A stretch of DNA of 11,622 nt from Clostridium sp. UBA4108 (lineage in GTDB: Bacteria > Bacillota > Clostridia > Clostridiales > Clostridiaceae): NCBI GenBank assembly GCA_002381695.1, contig DFXM01000003.1:1-11622 (forward strand), given 5' to 3'. Numbering within the stretch: the stretch's first letter is position 1; every line of letters starts with the position of its first letter. Made by a program: the position numbers and the translations under genes. This document shows, piece after piece, positions 1-6,601 of the stretch. The notes below the pieces were generated by a model. The model did not search any database. It worked only from the letters and a program-made list of their open reading frames with translations, and was not told where the DNA came from.

Positions 1-125
1 ATAGGGCCTTAGTAAATCAAGCCTCCGAAACGGATTAAGTGTAAACTTAGATTCCTGCGTAGCAAATGAATCTCTAGTTGAACTTATGCAGAGCTGTGAG
101 TAATAATATATAGTTCGTTATCAAC
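1..125 (+). mobile_element. Probable right end of an IS200/IS605-type element with a tnpB-like 3' tail (partial)
   Basis: Frame 3 is open from base 3 to a TAA at 36-38 (tail ALVNQASETD), which could be the last codons of a tnpB-like gene entering from outside the window. It is followed by non-coding sequence rich in hairpins. One pairs AGATTC (49-54) with GAATCT (68-73) and has an inner TGC/GCA stem. A second pairs GAACT (80-84) with AGTTC (112-116). The stretch ends in TTATCAAC (118-125). In IS200/IS605 elements the right end carries a subterminal imperfect hairpin and a short cleavage motif such as TCAA, and this region also encodes the TnpB guide RNA scaffold. The match is structural and from memory of the family. 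The element body lies outside the window, so an unrelated gene tail is possible. Confidence 0.38.
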
Positions 126-147
126 ACTGTATTAAAACAAAGCCATA

Positions 148-189
148 AATTTAAAAAGAATCCCAAATTCACTTAAAATTTGGGATTCT
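148..189 (-). terminator. Intrinsic terminator of the 275-1009 gene
   Basis: A perfect 13-bp stem (157-169 with 177-189, arm AGAATCCCAAATT) with a 7-base loop is followed on the minus strand by TTTTT. It lies about 85 bases downstream of the stop codon of the minus-strand gene ending at 275. It also separates that unit from the IS-like sequence to the left. Confidence 0.85.
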
Positions 190-274
190 CTTATGATTTT
201 ATATTATATATTTCCACGGCAATACAAATCCAATATATAAAAGGTTATATATGCAATTAATTGTTATACTATTT

Positions 275-1009
275 TCACTTTTTCTTTCTCTTAAAATAAG
301 ATACTCCACCTATAACAATCATTAAACATAAGACCAGCACCAATGAGCTCTCATGTCCATCAAAAATTACATTACCCTTAGCTGTTTCCTTTTTACTAAT
401 ATCATTAGCTTCTTCTTTCCCTTTATCACTCTCAATAAAGGACATATCTTGAGCTGAATCGTAAATCAATTTTCCATCATAATATAATTTGCTTCTATCA
501 AAACTGAATTCATTAGCTACTCCATCGCTATTAATAAAGGTTTTTATAGCAACAGCTTCCATTTTTGCTCCATAATCATTTTTAGGAGAAAGTACATTGA
601 GAGTTTTATAATCCTCTGAATCTAACTTATAAATTCCCCATGCACTTTGAAAATCTTTGCCACTTCTATTTATAGAGGCTAATATATAATCACCTTTTTG
701 GGGTTTACTCTCCGGGTCTTTTTTACCATAAAATAAAGAATAATTTTTAACTGTTTCAATATTTATGACTTCCTCTAAGGGAATTTGCTCTATATTAGGC
801 GAATTCATATCCTCTTCGCTTATTATCTGTTTATTTATATTTGTAGAAATAAATCCTTCCTTTATTTCTATTATCTGTCCTATAATAAGTCCCTGTTGGT
901 CATTATGCATTAATCTATATAAGTTATCTGCTCCAAATACTATAATGTGGCTAAAACATAATAGTATAATTGTAATAATTATTACTGATACTCTATTTCT
1001 ATTTCTCAT
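275..1009 (-). CDS. Exported, C-terminally anchored protein of unknown function (paralogue of 2211-2948)
   Basis: This 244-residue protein has a hydrophobic N-terminal signal segment (about 7-26, possible cleavage after GA27). An extracytoplasmic domain spans about 28-185, and a low-complexity charged linker about 190-215. A C-terminal membrane helix (about 222-239) is followed by KRKKK. Conserved blocks shared with the paralogue are ADxLYRxMHNDQ (27-38), KGDYxLASIN (105-114), AWGxYKxDS (123-131) and EAVAIKTFINSDG (151-163). The layout predicts a membrane-tethered surface protein with the bulk of the chain outside. I do not recognise the domain and assign no function. An in-frame TAA six bases upstream fixes the start. 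The only good ribosome binding site is about 45 bases away, beyond a hairpin (see that entry). It is probably co-transcribed with the 1078-1785 gene, 68 bases upstream. Confidence 0.85.
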   Translation of the reverse strand: MRNRNRVSVIIITIILLCFSHIIVFGADNLYRLMHNDQQGLIIGQIIEIKEGFISTNINKQIISEEDMNSPNIEQIPLEEVINIETVKNYSLFYGKKDPESKPQKGDYILASINRSGKDFQSAWGIYKLDSEDYKTLNVLSPKNDYGAKMEAVAIKTFINSDGVANEFSFDRSKLYYDGKLIYDSAQDMSFIESDKGKEEANDISKKETAKGNVIFDGHESSLVLVLCLMIVIGGVSYFKRKKK

Positions 1010-1062
1010 ACATTATACTTAGTAAAAATAGTTTATGATTCTATTTACTAAATTCTCCTTTT
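1010..1062 (-). promoter_or_regulatory. Hairpin between the ribosome binding site and the start codon of the 275-1009 gene
   Basis: In the mRNA, AAAAGGAG (1055-1062) lies 45 bases before the ATG at 1009, too far for normal initiation. The intervening sequence folds: TTAGTAAATAG (1041-1051) pairs with CTATTTTTACTAA (1019-1031), giving 11 bp with a two-base bulge and a 9-base loop (1032-1040). With the hairpin folded, the remaining spacing is about 10-12 bases. This resembles structure-assisted initiation known from phage T4 gene 38. The pairing is visible in the sequence; the function is inferred. Confidence 0.5.
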
Positions 1063-1077
1063 CAATAAAATTCTATG

Positions 1078-1785
1078 TTAAAATGCATTCCATAAAAAAA
1101 CAAATATAAATACACATCCCCAAGCATTGCCCGTAAATTCTTTTACCATTAACATTCCATAGATAATAATGAAAACTGTAATTGCTTCAATGATATTTTC
1201 AGGTGTTATGCCAATTATTCCATGAATCAATATACATATAATATCACAAACAATAGCACCTTTATTGAACCACTTATTTGAGGAAGGATATCGTAAATTA
1301 ATTTTTTCACTGATTACTACATAATTGAATCCCTCAAAAAATCCCCAGGCTACAGCTATCATCAGTATTCCCACTATGTTTACAGGAAATCCACTTGATA
1401 AAACTTCCTTTGTCATCCATACTGACTGAAAAGGAAAATACCTAATTGCTGTTCCTGTTATAAAGCTAAATGCAACATTGGGCACAAACATTAATATAGA
1501 AAGAAAAATTGATAATACAGAATTTTTCCATTTAAGGCCATAATTAAAAAAATTTTCTTTCCTAAAGATAGTTACAATAGTAATTCCTAAGCCTGCAATG
1601 CCAAATTGTATAAAAGCCATTGCTGCCGTTCGTATCAATATGTTGATATTTTTATCTTTTGCAAAAGTTGTAGCTTGGGTCTGAAACATCATAAAGATTC
1701 CAAGAGTCAAAAATGTTGTAATAATAATTATGTATAAATCTATATCCTCTTTCTTTTGCTCTATGGTTAAGTTTGATTTTACCAT
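1078..1785 (-). CDS. Multi-pass membrane protein, possibly a degenerate CPBP-family (CAAX protease-like) protein
   Basis: The 235-residue protein has about seven hydrophobic segments (near 17-37, 50-73, 88-110, 134-150, 174-193, 198-214 and 219-235). CPBP intramembrane proteases carry EExxxR, then FxxxH, then a late H/N motif. Here the segment WGFFEGFNYV (147-156) has E151 but neither the EE pair nor the arginine. H188 in ILIHG and N233 in FLWNAF sit where the later motifs would be. It may therefore be a catalytically dead relative, or an unrelated polytopic protein. The ATG follows directly on the stop codon of the peptide deformylase remnant, with GAAGG about 8 bases upstream as a weak ribosome binding site. 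It probably depends on transcription from the promoter at 2098-2106. The downstream gene is the 244-residue exported protein. Confidence 0.6.
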   Translation of the reverse strand: MVKSNLTIEQKKEDIDLYIIIITTFLTLGIFMMFQTQATTFAKDKNINILIRTAAMAFIQFGIAGLGITIVTIFRKENFFNYGLKWKNSVLSIFLSILMFVPNVAFSFITGTAIRYFPFQSVWMTKEVLSSGFPVNIVGILMIAVAWGFFEGFNYVVISEKINLRYPSSNKWFNKGAIVCDIICILIHGIIGITPENIIEAITVFIIIYGMLMVKEFTGNAWGCVFIFVFLWNAF

Positions 1786-2045
1786 CTATAATACCTTCGC
1801 ATACATTCTATCTATCAAATTCCTCATATTAAATATAATTCTGCTTAAAATTCCTATCCATCTTTTAAATACTCCTATTTGTGGTGCTGCAATTGCTCTT
1901 CCTACACCATATCTATTTTTAAAATCTATAATGGTATCATGTAGATTTTGTACCACTTCTTCTATAAATTTTAACTCTTCCCTTCTACTACAATACTTTT
2001 TTCATATAATTTTGTATTACCTAATAAAAGAATTTTTTTAATCAT
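1786..2045 (-). pseudogene. def: Broken peptide deformylase gene (frameshift plus loss of catalytic half)
   Basis: A good start (ATG 2043-2045, AAGGAG at 2054-2059) begins MIKKILLLGNTKLYEKS, typical of clostridial peptide deformylases. The frame ends early at TAA 1971-1973. Shifting frame at about 1981 continues the homology: EELKFIEEVVQNLHDT, then GVGRAIAAPQIGVFKR, which is deformylase motif I (GxGxAAxQ). After that the sequence leaves the family. The EGCLS and HExxH metal-binding motifs are absent and the frame stops at TAG 1786-1788. Its last residues (GILSR...NLIDRMYAKVL) could be the fused family C-terminus after an internal deletion, but that is a guess. Peptide deformylase removes the formyl group from nascent proteins; this copy cannot, so another must exist elsewhere. 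It still sits first in the transcript that carries the 1078-1785 gene. Confidence 0.8.
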
Positions 2046-2097
2046 TAGTATTACTCCTTAGTTCCAATGATAATTCTTAACCATAAAGTTTTATAGT

Positions 2098-2106
2098 ATT
2101 ATACCA
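2098..2106 (-). promoter_or_regulatory. Extended -10 promoter for the deformylase remnant and downstream genes
   Basis: On the minus strand the sequence reads TGGTATAAT, a perfect extended -10 (TGnTATAAT). It lies about 55 bases upstream of the ATG at 2045. There is no convincing -35 at 16-18 bases, as is usual for extended -10 promoters. A TTGGAG sits 20 bases away. Confidence 0.5.
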
Positions 2107-2150
2107 TATATGTATTTATTTTACTCCAAGATATATGCATAAATATAACG

Positions 2151-2183
2151 AAAAGACTAACTAAAGGCCAGTTAATCTTTTTA
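2151..2183 (-). terminator. Terminator of the 2211-2948 gene
   Basis: AAAAGACTAACT (2151-2162) pairs with AGTTAATCTTTT (2170-2181) around a 7-base loop. The stem is 12 bp with one mismatch or wobble. On the minus strand it ends in a short T run. It lies 30 bases after the stop codon of the paralogue at 2211 and may work in both directions. Confidence 0.6.
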
Positions 2184-2210
2184 TCTATAATTTAAGCAAA
2201 AACCAAAAAT

Positions 2211-2948
2211 TTACATTTTTTTCTTCTGTCTAAAATAGTATACTCCACCCATCATTATACCCACACATACTACAAACATGATTAATTCTTCTTTTATACC
2301 AAATATAATATTTCCCTTATCTACTTCCTCTTTACTTGTAGAATCCACCTCTGAATTTTCTTCACCATTAGAGATAAGGGACTTGTCCTTACTTGAATCA
2401 TAAATCACCTCACCATCACAATACACCTTGCTACTATCAAAGGTAAATTCGGTGGCCTTTCCATCACTATTAATAAAAGTTTTTATAGCAACAGCTTCTT
2501 TTTTAGCACCATAATCATTTTTAGCAGAAAGTATGTTAAGACTCTTATGGTCAGTAGAATCTATCTTATAAACTCCCCATGCCCATTTGAAATTTTTACC
2601 TTTTTTATTGATAGAAGCTAACACATAATCACCTTTTTTAGGTCTAGCATCACTAGAAGTGCTTCCATAAAACAGGGCATATTTCTCAACATCTTCAATT
2701 TTTATTTTATCTGGTATAGAACTTTGCTTAATAGGAGGTGTATTTAGGTCCTTACTACTTGTAATTTGCTTGCTCACATTTACAGTAATAATATCTTCAT
2801 CAACATGTCTTATTTCTCCTATAACAAGAGCATCTTGATCGTTATGCATAAATCTATATAAATGGTCTGCTCCAAGTACTTTAATAAAGCTGAAGCACAC
2901 TATAATAAATGTAGTTATAAATATTCTATGTATGTTTTCTTTTTTCAT
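2211..2948 (-). CDS. Exported, C-terminally anchored protein of unknown function (paralogue of 275-1009)
   Basis: This 245-residue protein has the same plan as the 275-1009 product: signal segment (about 8-26, ending VLGA), extracytoplasmic domain (about 28-185), charged linker (about 190-215), C-terminal membrane helix (about 222-240) and a basic tail (RQKKKM). The core aligns with the paralogue nearly without gaps, including ADHLYRFMHNDQ, KGDYVLASIN and EAVAIKTFINSDG. The N-terminal and linker regions have diverged, so the copies are not a very recent duplication. The start is firm: AAAGGAGA (2958-2965) is 9 bases before the ATG. It has its own promoter (2981-3010) and terminator (2151-2183), so it is monocistronic, unlike its sister, which lies in a longer transcript. 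Function is unknown; a membrane-tethered surface or sensing role is only a guess. Confidence 0.88.
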   Translation of the reverse strand: MKKENIHRIFITTFIIVCFSFIKVLGADHLYRFMHNDQDALVIGEIRHVDEDIITVNVSKQITSSKDLNTPPIKQSSIPDKIKIEDVEKYALFYGSTSSDARPKKGDYVLASINKKGKNFKWAWGVYKIDSTDHKSLNILSAKNDYGAKKEAVAIKTFINSDGKATEFTFDSSKVYCDGEVIYDSSKDKSLISNGEENSEVDSTSKEEVDKGNIIFGIKEELIMFVVCVGIMMGGVYYFRQKKKM

Positions 2949-2980
2949 AAAATATTGTCTCCTTTACTAACTCTTTTTTA

Positions 2981-3010
2981 ATTATAACCTCTATGTTTAC
3001 TTTATTTCAA
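2981..3010 (-). promoter_or_regulatory. Vegetative (sigma-A type) promoter of the 2211-2948 gene
   Basis: On the minus strand TTGAAA (3005-3010) and a perfect TATAAT (2981-2986) are separated by 18 bases. The predicted transcript starts near 2974, about 25 bases before the ATG. Confidence 0.7.
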
Positions 3011-3422
3011 TTCTATATTAGTTAATCGCACCTATATACATATTACATATATAGCTCTAATCTGATAGAAATAGTATATATCTTTATCAACTGTACTAAT
3101 TATAATATATTTATTGCAATTTATACGTGGAAATATAAGGATAAATATTTATTTTTTCAATTATTCTTAACATTATTCGATTATTATATATGCAATAAAT
3201 CCATATAATATGAATAATATATTATATAAAATTTATAATATATTAGATGAATAATATATTATATAAAATTTCATTATATAATATTTTAGCAAATAAATAA
3301 GTCTATTTATAAATTGTAATGAATACTATATATTGTAGAAAATTATATTTTTTTATCACCAGTGCACTATTAGTAGTAATAATGAATATTTTTTAAATTT
3401 TCTTAAATATGAACTGATTCTG
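3011..3422. other. AT-rich divergent intergenic region, no gene seen
   Basis: No credible coding frame is present. The stretch lies between the divergent promoters at 2981-3010 (minus) and 3423-3452 (plus). It holds the 25-base direct repeat described separately and a perfect 8-base palindrome AGTGCACT (3361-3368), about 55 bases upstream of the plus-strand -35. Either could be a regulator site. Base composition is so AT-rich that short palindromes also arise by chance. Confidence 0.6.
3210..3271. repeat. Two 25-base direct repeats with embedded palindromes
   Basis: A 25-base unit starting ATGAATAATATATTA occurs identically at 3210-3234 and 3247-3271 (period 37). The palindrome TAATATATTA occurs three times: at 3215-3224 and 3252-3261 inside the units, and at 3236-3245 between them. 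The array lies about 150 bases upstream of the permease operon -35 box. It could be a regulator or DNA-bending site, or simple-sequence slippage. Confidence 0.7.
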
Positions 3423-3452
3423 TTTACATAACTATAATTGTTAGGCTATAAT
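3423..3452 (+). promoter_or_regulatory. Vegetative promoter of the DUF1538-PII operon
   Basis: TTTACA (3423-3428) and a perfect TATAAT (3447-3452) are spaced by 18 bases. The predicted start is near 3459, giving a 5' leader of about 43 bases before the TTG at 3502. I see no riboswitch-size leader. Confidence 0.72.
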
Positions 3453-3501
3453 AAGTTTGTCTGATTAGAAAATTTCATTATAGAAAGGAGGCTGATAATA
3501 T

Positions 3502-5001
3502 TTGAATGTACTTATAAATAAATTTAAAGAAGTTACATTAGCTGTACTTCCTATTACAATTATAGTATTGATTCTTCATTTTGTTGTTGCGCCAATAGAA
3601 ACAGATTTAGTATTTAGATTTATTCTAGGAGCTATACTCGTAATAATTGGTCTTAGTATATTTTTATTTGGGGCTGATATAGGAATACAGCCTATAGGTT
3701 CTCTCATGGGATCCTCTCTTACAAAAAGTAAGAAGTTATATATAATAATAATATTTGGATTCATCCTTGGATTTCTTATAACTATAGCGGAACCAGATTT
3801 GCAGGTGTTAGCATGGCAAGTAAGCGGTGTAACCTCTGGCGCTATATCAAAGCTTAGTCTACTAATCGTAGTATCAATTGGAGTCGGAGCCTTACTAGTA
3901 GTAGGATTGATGCGAATTATATTTAACATATCTATATCTAAACTTTTAACCATAATATATGGAGGAATATTTTTATTAGCAATATTTGCTTCCTCAGAAT
4001 TTCTAGCCATATCCTTTGACGCCGCAGGCGCTACAACAGGTTCTATGACAGTTCCTTTCATACTAGCCCTTGGCTTAGGAGTTTCCTCCGTTAAAGGTGG
4101 AAAAGCAGCTGAAGAAGATAGTTTCGGATTAGCCGCAATAGCCTCAACTGGTCCCATCATATCAGTACTTATAATGAGCATATTAGCTAAAGTTAACACA
4201 CTAACCGGAACTCTAGCCTATGACTCTACAGAAATAAATGGTATATTATACCCTTTTATAGATCAATTTCCTAAAGCATTGTTTGATGTATCACTTGCTT
4301 TAATCCCTTTATTAATAATGTTCTGTATATTCCAAATATTCTTTTTTAAACTATCAAAGAAGAAATTTATCAAGATATTAAAGGGTTTGCTCTATACATT
4401 CATAGGGTTGGTTATATTCTTAACTGGAGTAAATGCAGGTTTTATGGAAGCAGGAAGTGCTATAGGCTTTGCTGTAGCATCTCTAGAATATAATTGGATT
4501 CTTATTCCTATAGGTTTCATTTTTGGATTTACAGTTATATTCGCAGAACCCGCAGTTTACGTTTTAAATGAACAAGTTGAAGATGTTACTAGTGGTCATA
4601 TAAAGAAGAAAATTATACTGTATACGTTATCAATCGGAGTTGCTTTTGCTGTAGCTCTTTCCATGGTAAGAATAATGGTGCCTTGGATTCAATTATGGCA
4701 TTACCTTTTACCAGGATATCTATTAGCTATAGCTATGTCATATTTCACACCTAAAATATTTGTTGGTATTGCCTTTGATTCTGGAGGAGTAGCTTCTGGC
4801 CCAATGACTGCAACCTTCATCTTAGCTTTCGCTCAAGGTGCAGCAGAAGCTATTGAGGGTGCTAGTGTATTAATCGATGCTTTTGGGATTATCGCTTTAG
4901 TATCTTTAACCCCTCTAATTGCCATTCAGCTTTTAGGAATACTATATAAAAGAAAATCTAAAAATAAAGATGTTGAAATAATAGATCCTACTCTGACCTA
5001 A
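3502..5001 (+). CDS. DUF1538-family polytopic membrane protein, first copy (putative PII-linked transporter)
   Basis: This 499-residue, highly hydrophobic protein is built from two homologous halves offset by about 252 residues. Matching motifs are AEPDLQVL (96-103) and AEPAVYVL (348-355), FDAAGATTGSMT (172-183) and FDSGGVASGPMT (425-436), and FGLAAIASTGP (208-218) and FGIIALVSLTP (461-471). These are hallmarks of DUF1538, recognised from memory of the family. The acidic and glycine-rich segments inside membrane regions resemble broken helices that bind ions or substrate in transporters; that is inference. A loop at about 228-262 joins the halves, and the C-terminal tail is short and charged (KRKSKNKD). 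The start is TTG, 10 bases after AGAAAGGAGG, and agrees with the second copy. It heads an operon with a second copy and a PII-like gene. Acidic residues AEP and FD are present in both halves. The substrate is unknown. Confidence 0.85.
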   Translation: MNVLINKFKEVTLAVLPITIIVLILHFVVAPIETDLVFRFILGAILVIIGLSIFLFGADIGIQPIGSLMGSSLTKSKKLYIIIIFGFILGFLITIAEPDLQVLAWQVSGVTSGAISKLSLLIVVSIGVGALLVVGLMRIIFNISISKLLTIIYGGIFLLAIFASSEFLAISFDAAGATTGSMTVPFILALGLGVSSVKGGKAAEEDSFGLAAIASTGPIISVLIMSILAKVNTLTGTLAYDSTEINGILYPFIDQFPKALFDVSLALIPLLIMFCIFQIFFFKLSKKKFIKILKGLLYTFIGLVIFLTGVNAGFMEAGSAIGFAVASLEYNWILIPIGFIFGFTVIFAEPAVYVLNEQVEDVTSGHIKKKIILYTLSIGVAFAVALSMVRIMVPWIQLWHYLLPGYLLAIAMSYFTPKIFVGIAFDSGGVASGPMTATFILAFAQGAAEAIEGASVLIDAFGIIALVSLTPLIAIQLLGILYKRKSKNKDVEIIDPTLT

Positions 5002-5101
5002 AGTTAATCCATCTTTAATAAGAAACTCTATATAAATGCTTTATTTAAAACAAATTTTTTATATTTAATTATTATTTATTATATAAAGGAGCTGATACTA
5101 T

Positions 5102-6601
5102 TTGAACGTACTTATTAACAAATTTAAAGAAGTAACTTTCGCTGTACTTCCAATTACGCTCATAGTGCTAATTCTTAATTTTTTTGTGGCCCCTATAGGC
5201 ACAGATCTAATATTACGATTCATTATTGGTGCAATATTTGTAATAGTTGGACTTTCTATATTTTTATTTGGAGCTGATATAGGTATGCAGCCTATGGGTT
5301 CTCTTATGGGTGAATCTCTTGCAAAAAGTAAGAAAATATATTTAATAGTTATATTTGGATTCATTCTTGGATTCCTTATCACTATAGCAGAACCAGATTT
5401 ACAAGTTTTAGCATTACAAGTAAGCGGAGTAACTTCAGGCGCAATCTCAAAAACTATTCTACTAATTGTAGTTTCAATTGGCGTCGGTGCATTGCTTGTA
5501 TTGGGATTAATGAGAATAGTCTTTAACATACCGATGTCTAAAATTTTAACTATCCTATATGGAGGAATATTCTTATTAGCTATATTCTCTTCCTCTGAAT
5601 TTCTGGCCATCTCCTTTGATGCAGCAGGAGCTACAACCGGCTCTATGACAGTACCCTTTATACTAGCTCTAGGCTTAGGAGTTTCTTCTGTAAAAGGTGG
5701 AAAAATGGCTGAAGAGGATAGCTTTGGATTAACCGCAATCGCCTCCACAGGTCCTATAATTTCAGTGCTTATTATGAGTATATTATCCAAAGTTGATAAA
5801 TTAACTGGAACTTTAGCTTATGATTCTACAGTTACTAAAGGTGTATTCCGTCATTTTATAGAAGAAATTCCTCATGAATTTTTTAATGTAGCAATAGCCT
5901 TATTGCCTATATTTCTCATGTTCTGTATATTCCAAATATTCTTTTTGAAGATATCAAAAAAGAAGTTTATTAAAATTTTAAAAGGCCTACTATATACATT
6001 TATAGGTTTAGTTTTGTTCCTTACTGGAGTAAATGCAGGATTTATGGAGGCAGGAAGTGCTATAGGCCATGCTGTTGCATCTCTTGAACACAATTGGATT
6101 CTTATACCTATTGGTTTTATTCTCGGTTTTACAGTAATATTTGCAGAACCCGCAGTTTATGTTTTAAATGAGCAAGTTGAAGATGTTACTAGTGGACATA
6201 TAAAGAAAAAAGTTATATTATATACATTATCAATAGGAGTTGCATTCGCTGTTGCTCTTTCTATGCTAAGAATTATGGTACCTGCGATCAAATTATGGCA
6301 TTATCTTTTACCAGGATACCTTCTAGCTATAGCTATGTCATACTTTGTGCCTAAAATATTTGTTGGTATTGCCTTTGATTCAGGGGGAGTAGCTTCAGGT
6401 CCAATGACAGCAACGTTCATTCTTGCTTTTGCTCAAGGTGCCGCTGAAGCTATTGATGGTGCTAATGTACTAATTGATGCCTTTGGTATAATTGCTTTAG
6501 TAGCATTAACACCTTTAATCGCCATACAAATTTTAGGCTTAATATACAAACGCAAATCTGTAAAAAAAGGAGTTGAATCAATTGAAACTAGCTGCAATTA
6601 A
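5102..6601 (+). CDS. DUF1538-family polytopic membrane protein, second copy
   Basis: It is 499 residues, aligns with the first copy without gaps, and is about 85% identical by eye. The same two-half architecture and motifs are kept (AEPDLQVL and AEPAVYVL, FDAAGATTGSMT and FDSGGVASGPMT). Differences cluster in the inter-half loop (about 228-270) and in the C-terminal tail (VKKGVESIETSCN), while membrane segments are strongly conserved. It starts with TTG 10 bases after AAAGGAG (5085-5091), in nearly the same context as copy one. The 100-base gap after the first copy has no terminator and no clear promoter, so it is probably co-transcribed. Its last 20 bases overlap the PII-like gene, which implies translational coupling. 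The pair looks like a tandem duplication kept under selection, forming either two related carriers or a heteromeric complex. Which of these it is cannot be decided here. Confidence 0.85.
   Translation: MNVLINKFKEVTFAVLPITLIVLILNFFVAPIGTDLILRFIIGAIFVIVGLSIFLFGADIGMQPMGSLMGESLAKSKKIYLIVIFGFILGFLITIAEPDLQVLALQVSGVTSGAISKTILLIVVSIGVGALLVLGLMRIVFNIPMSKILTILYGGIFLLAIFSSSEFLAISFDAAGATTGSMTVPFILALGLGVSSVKGGKMAEEDSFGLTAIASTGPIISVLIMSILSKVDKLTGTLAYDSTVTKGVFRHFIEEIPHEFFNVAIALLPIFLMFCIFQIFFLKISKKKFIKILKGLLYTFIGLVLFLTGVNAGFMEAGSAIGHAVASLEHNWILIPIGFILGFTVIFAEPAVYVLNEQVEDVTSGHIKKKVILYTLSIGVAFAVALSMLRIMVPAIKLWHYLLPGYLLAIAMSYFVPKIFVGIAFDSGGVASGPMTATFILAFAQGAAEAIDGANVLIDAFGIIALVALTPLIAIQILGLIYKRKSVKKGVESIETSCN

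Noticed and set aside
1730..2041. Plus-strand open frame of 103 codons
   Set aside because: It is antisense to the deformylase remnant and the start of the 1078-1785 gene, and encodes no recognisable protein.
3576..4199. Long minus-strand open frame (207 codons) inside the first permease gene, with a similar one at 5098-5790
   Set aside because: Both mirror the strongly conserved permease coding strand, lack ribosome binding sites and show low-complexity composition. Their mutual similarity only reflects the duplication.
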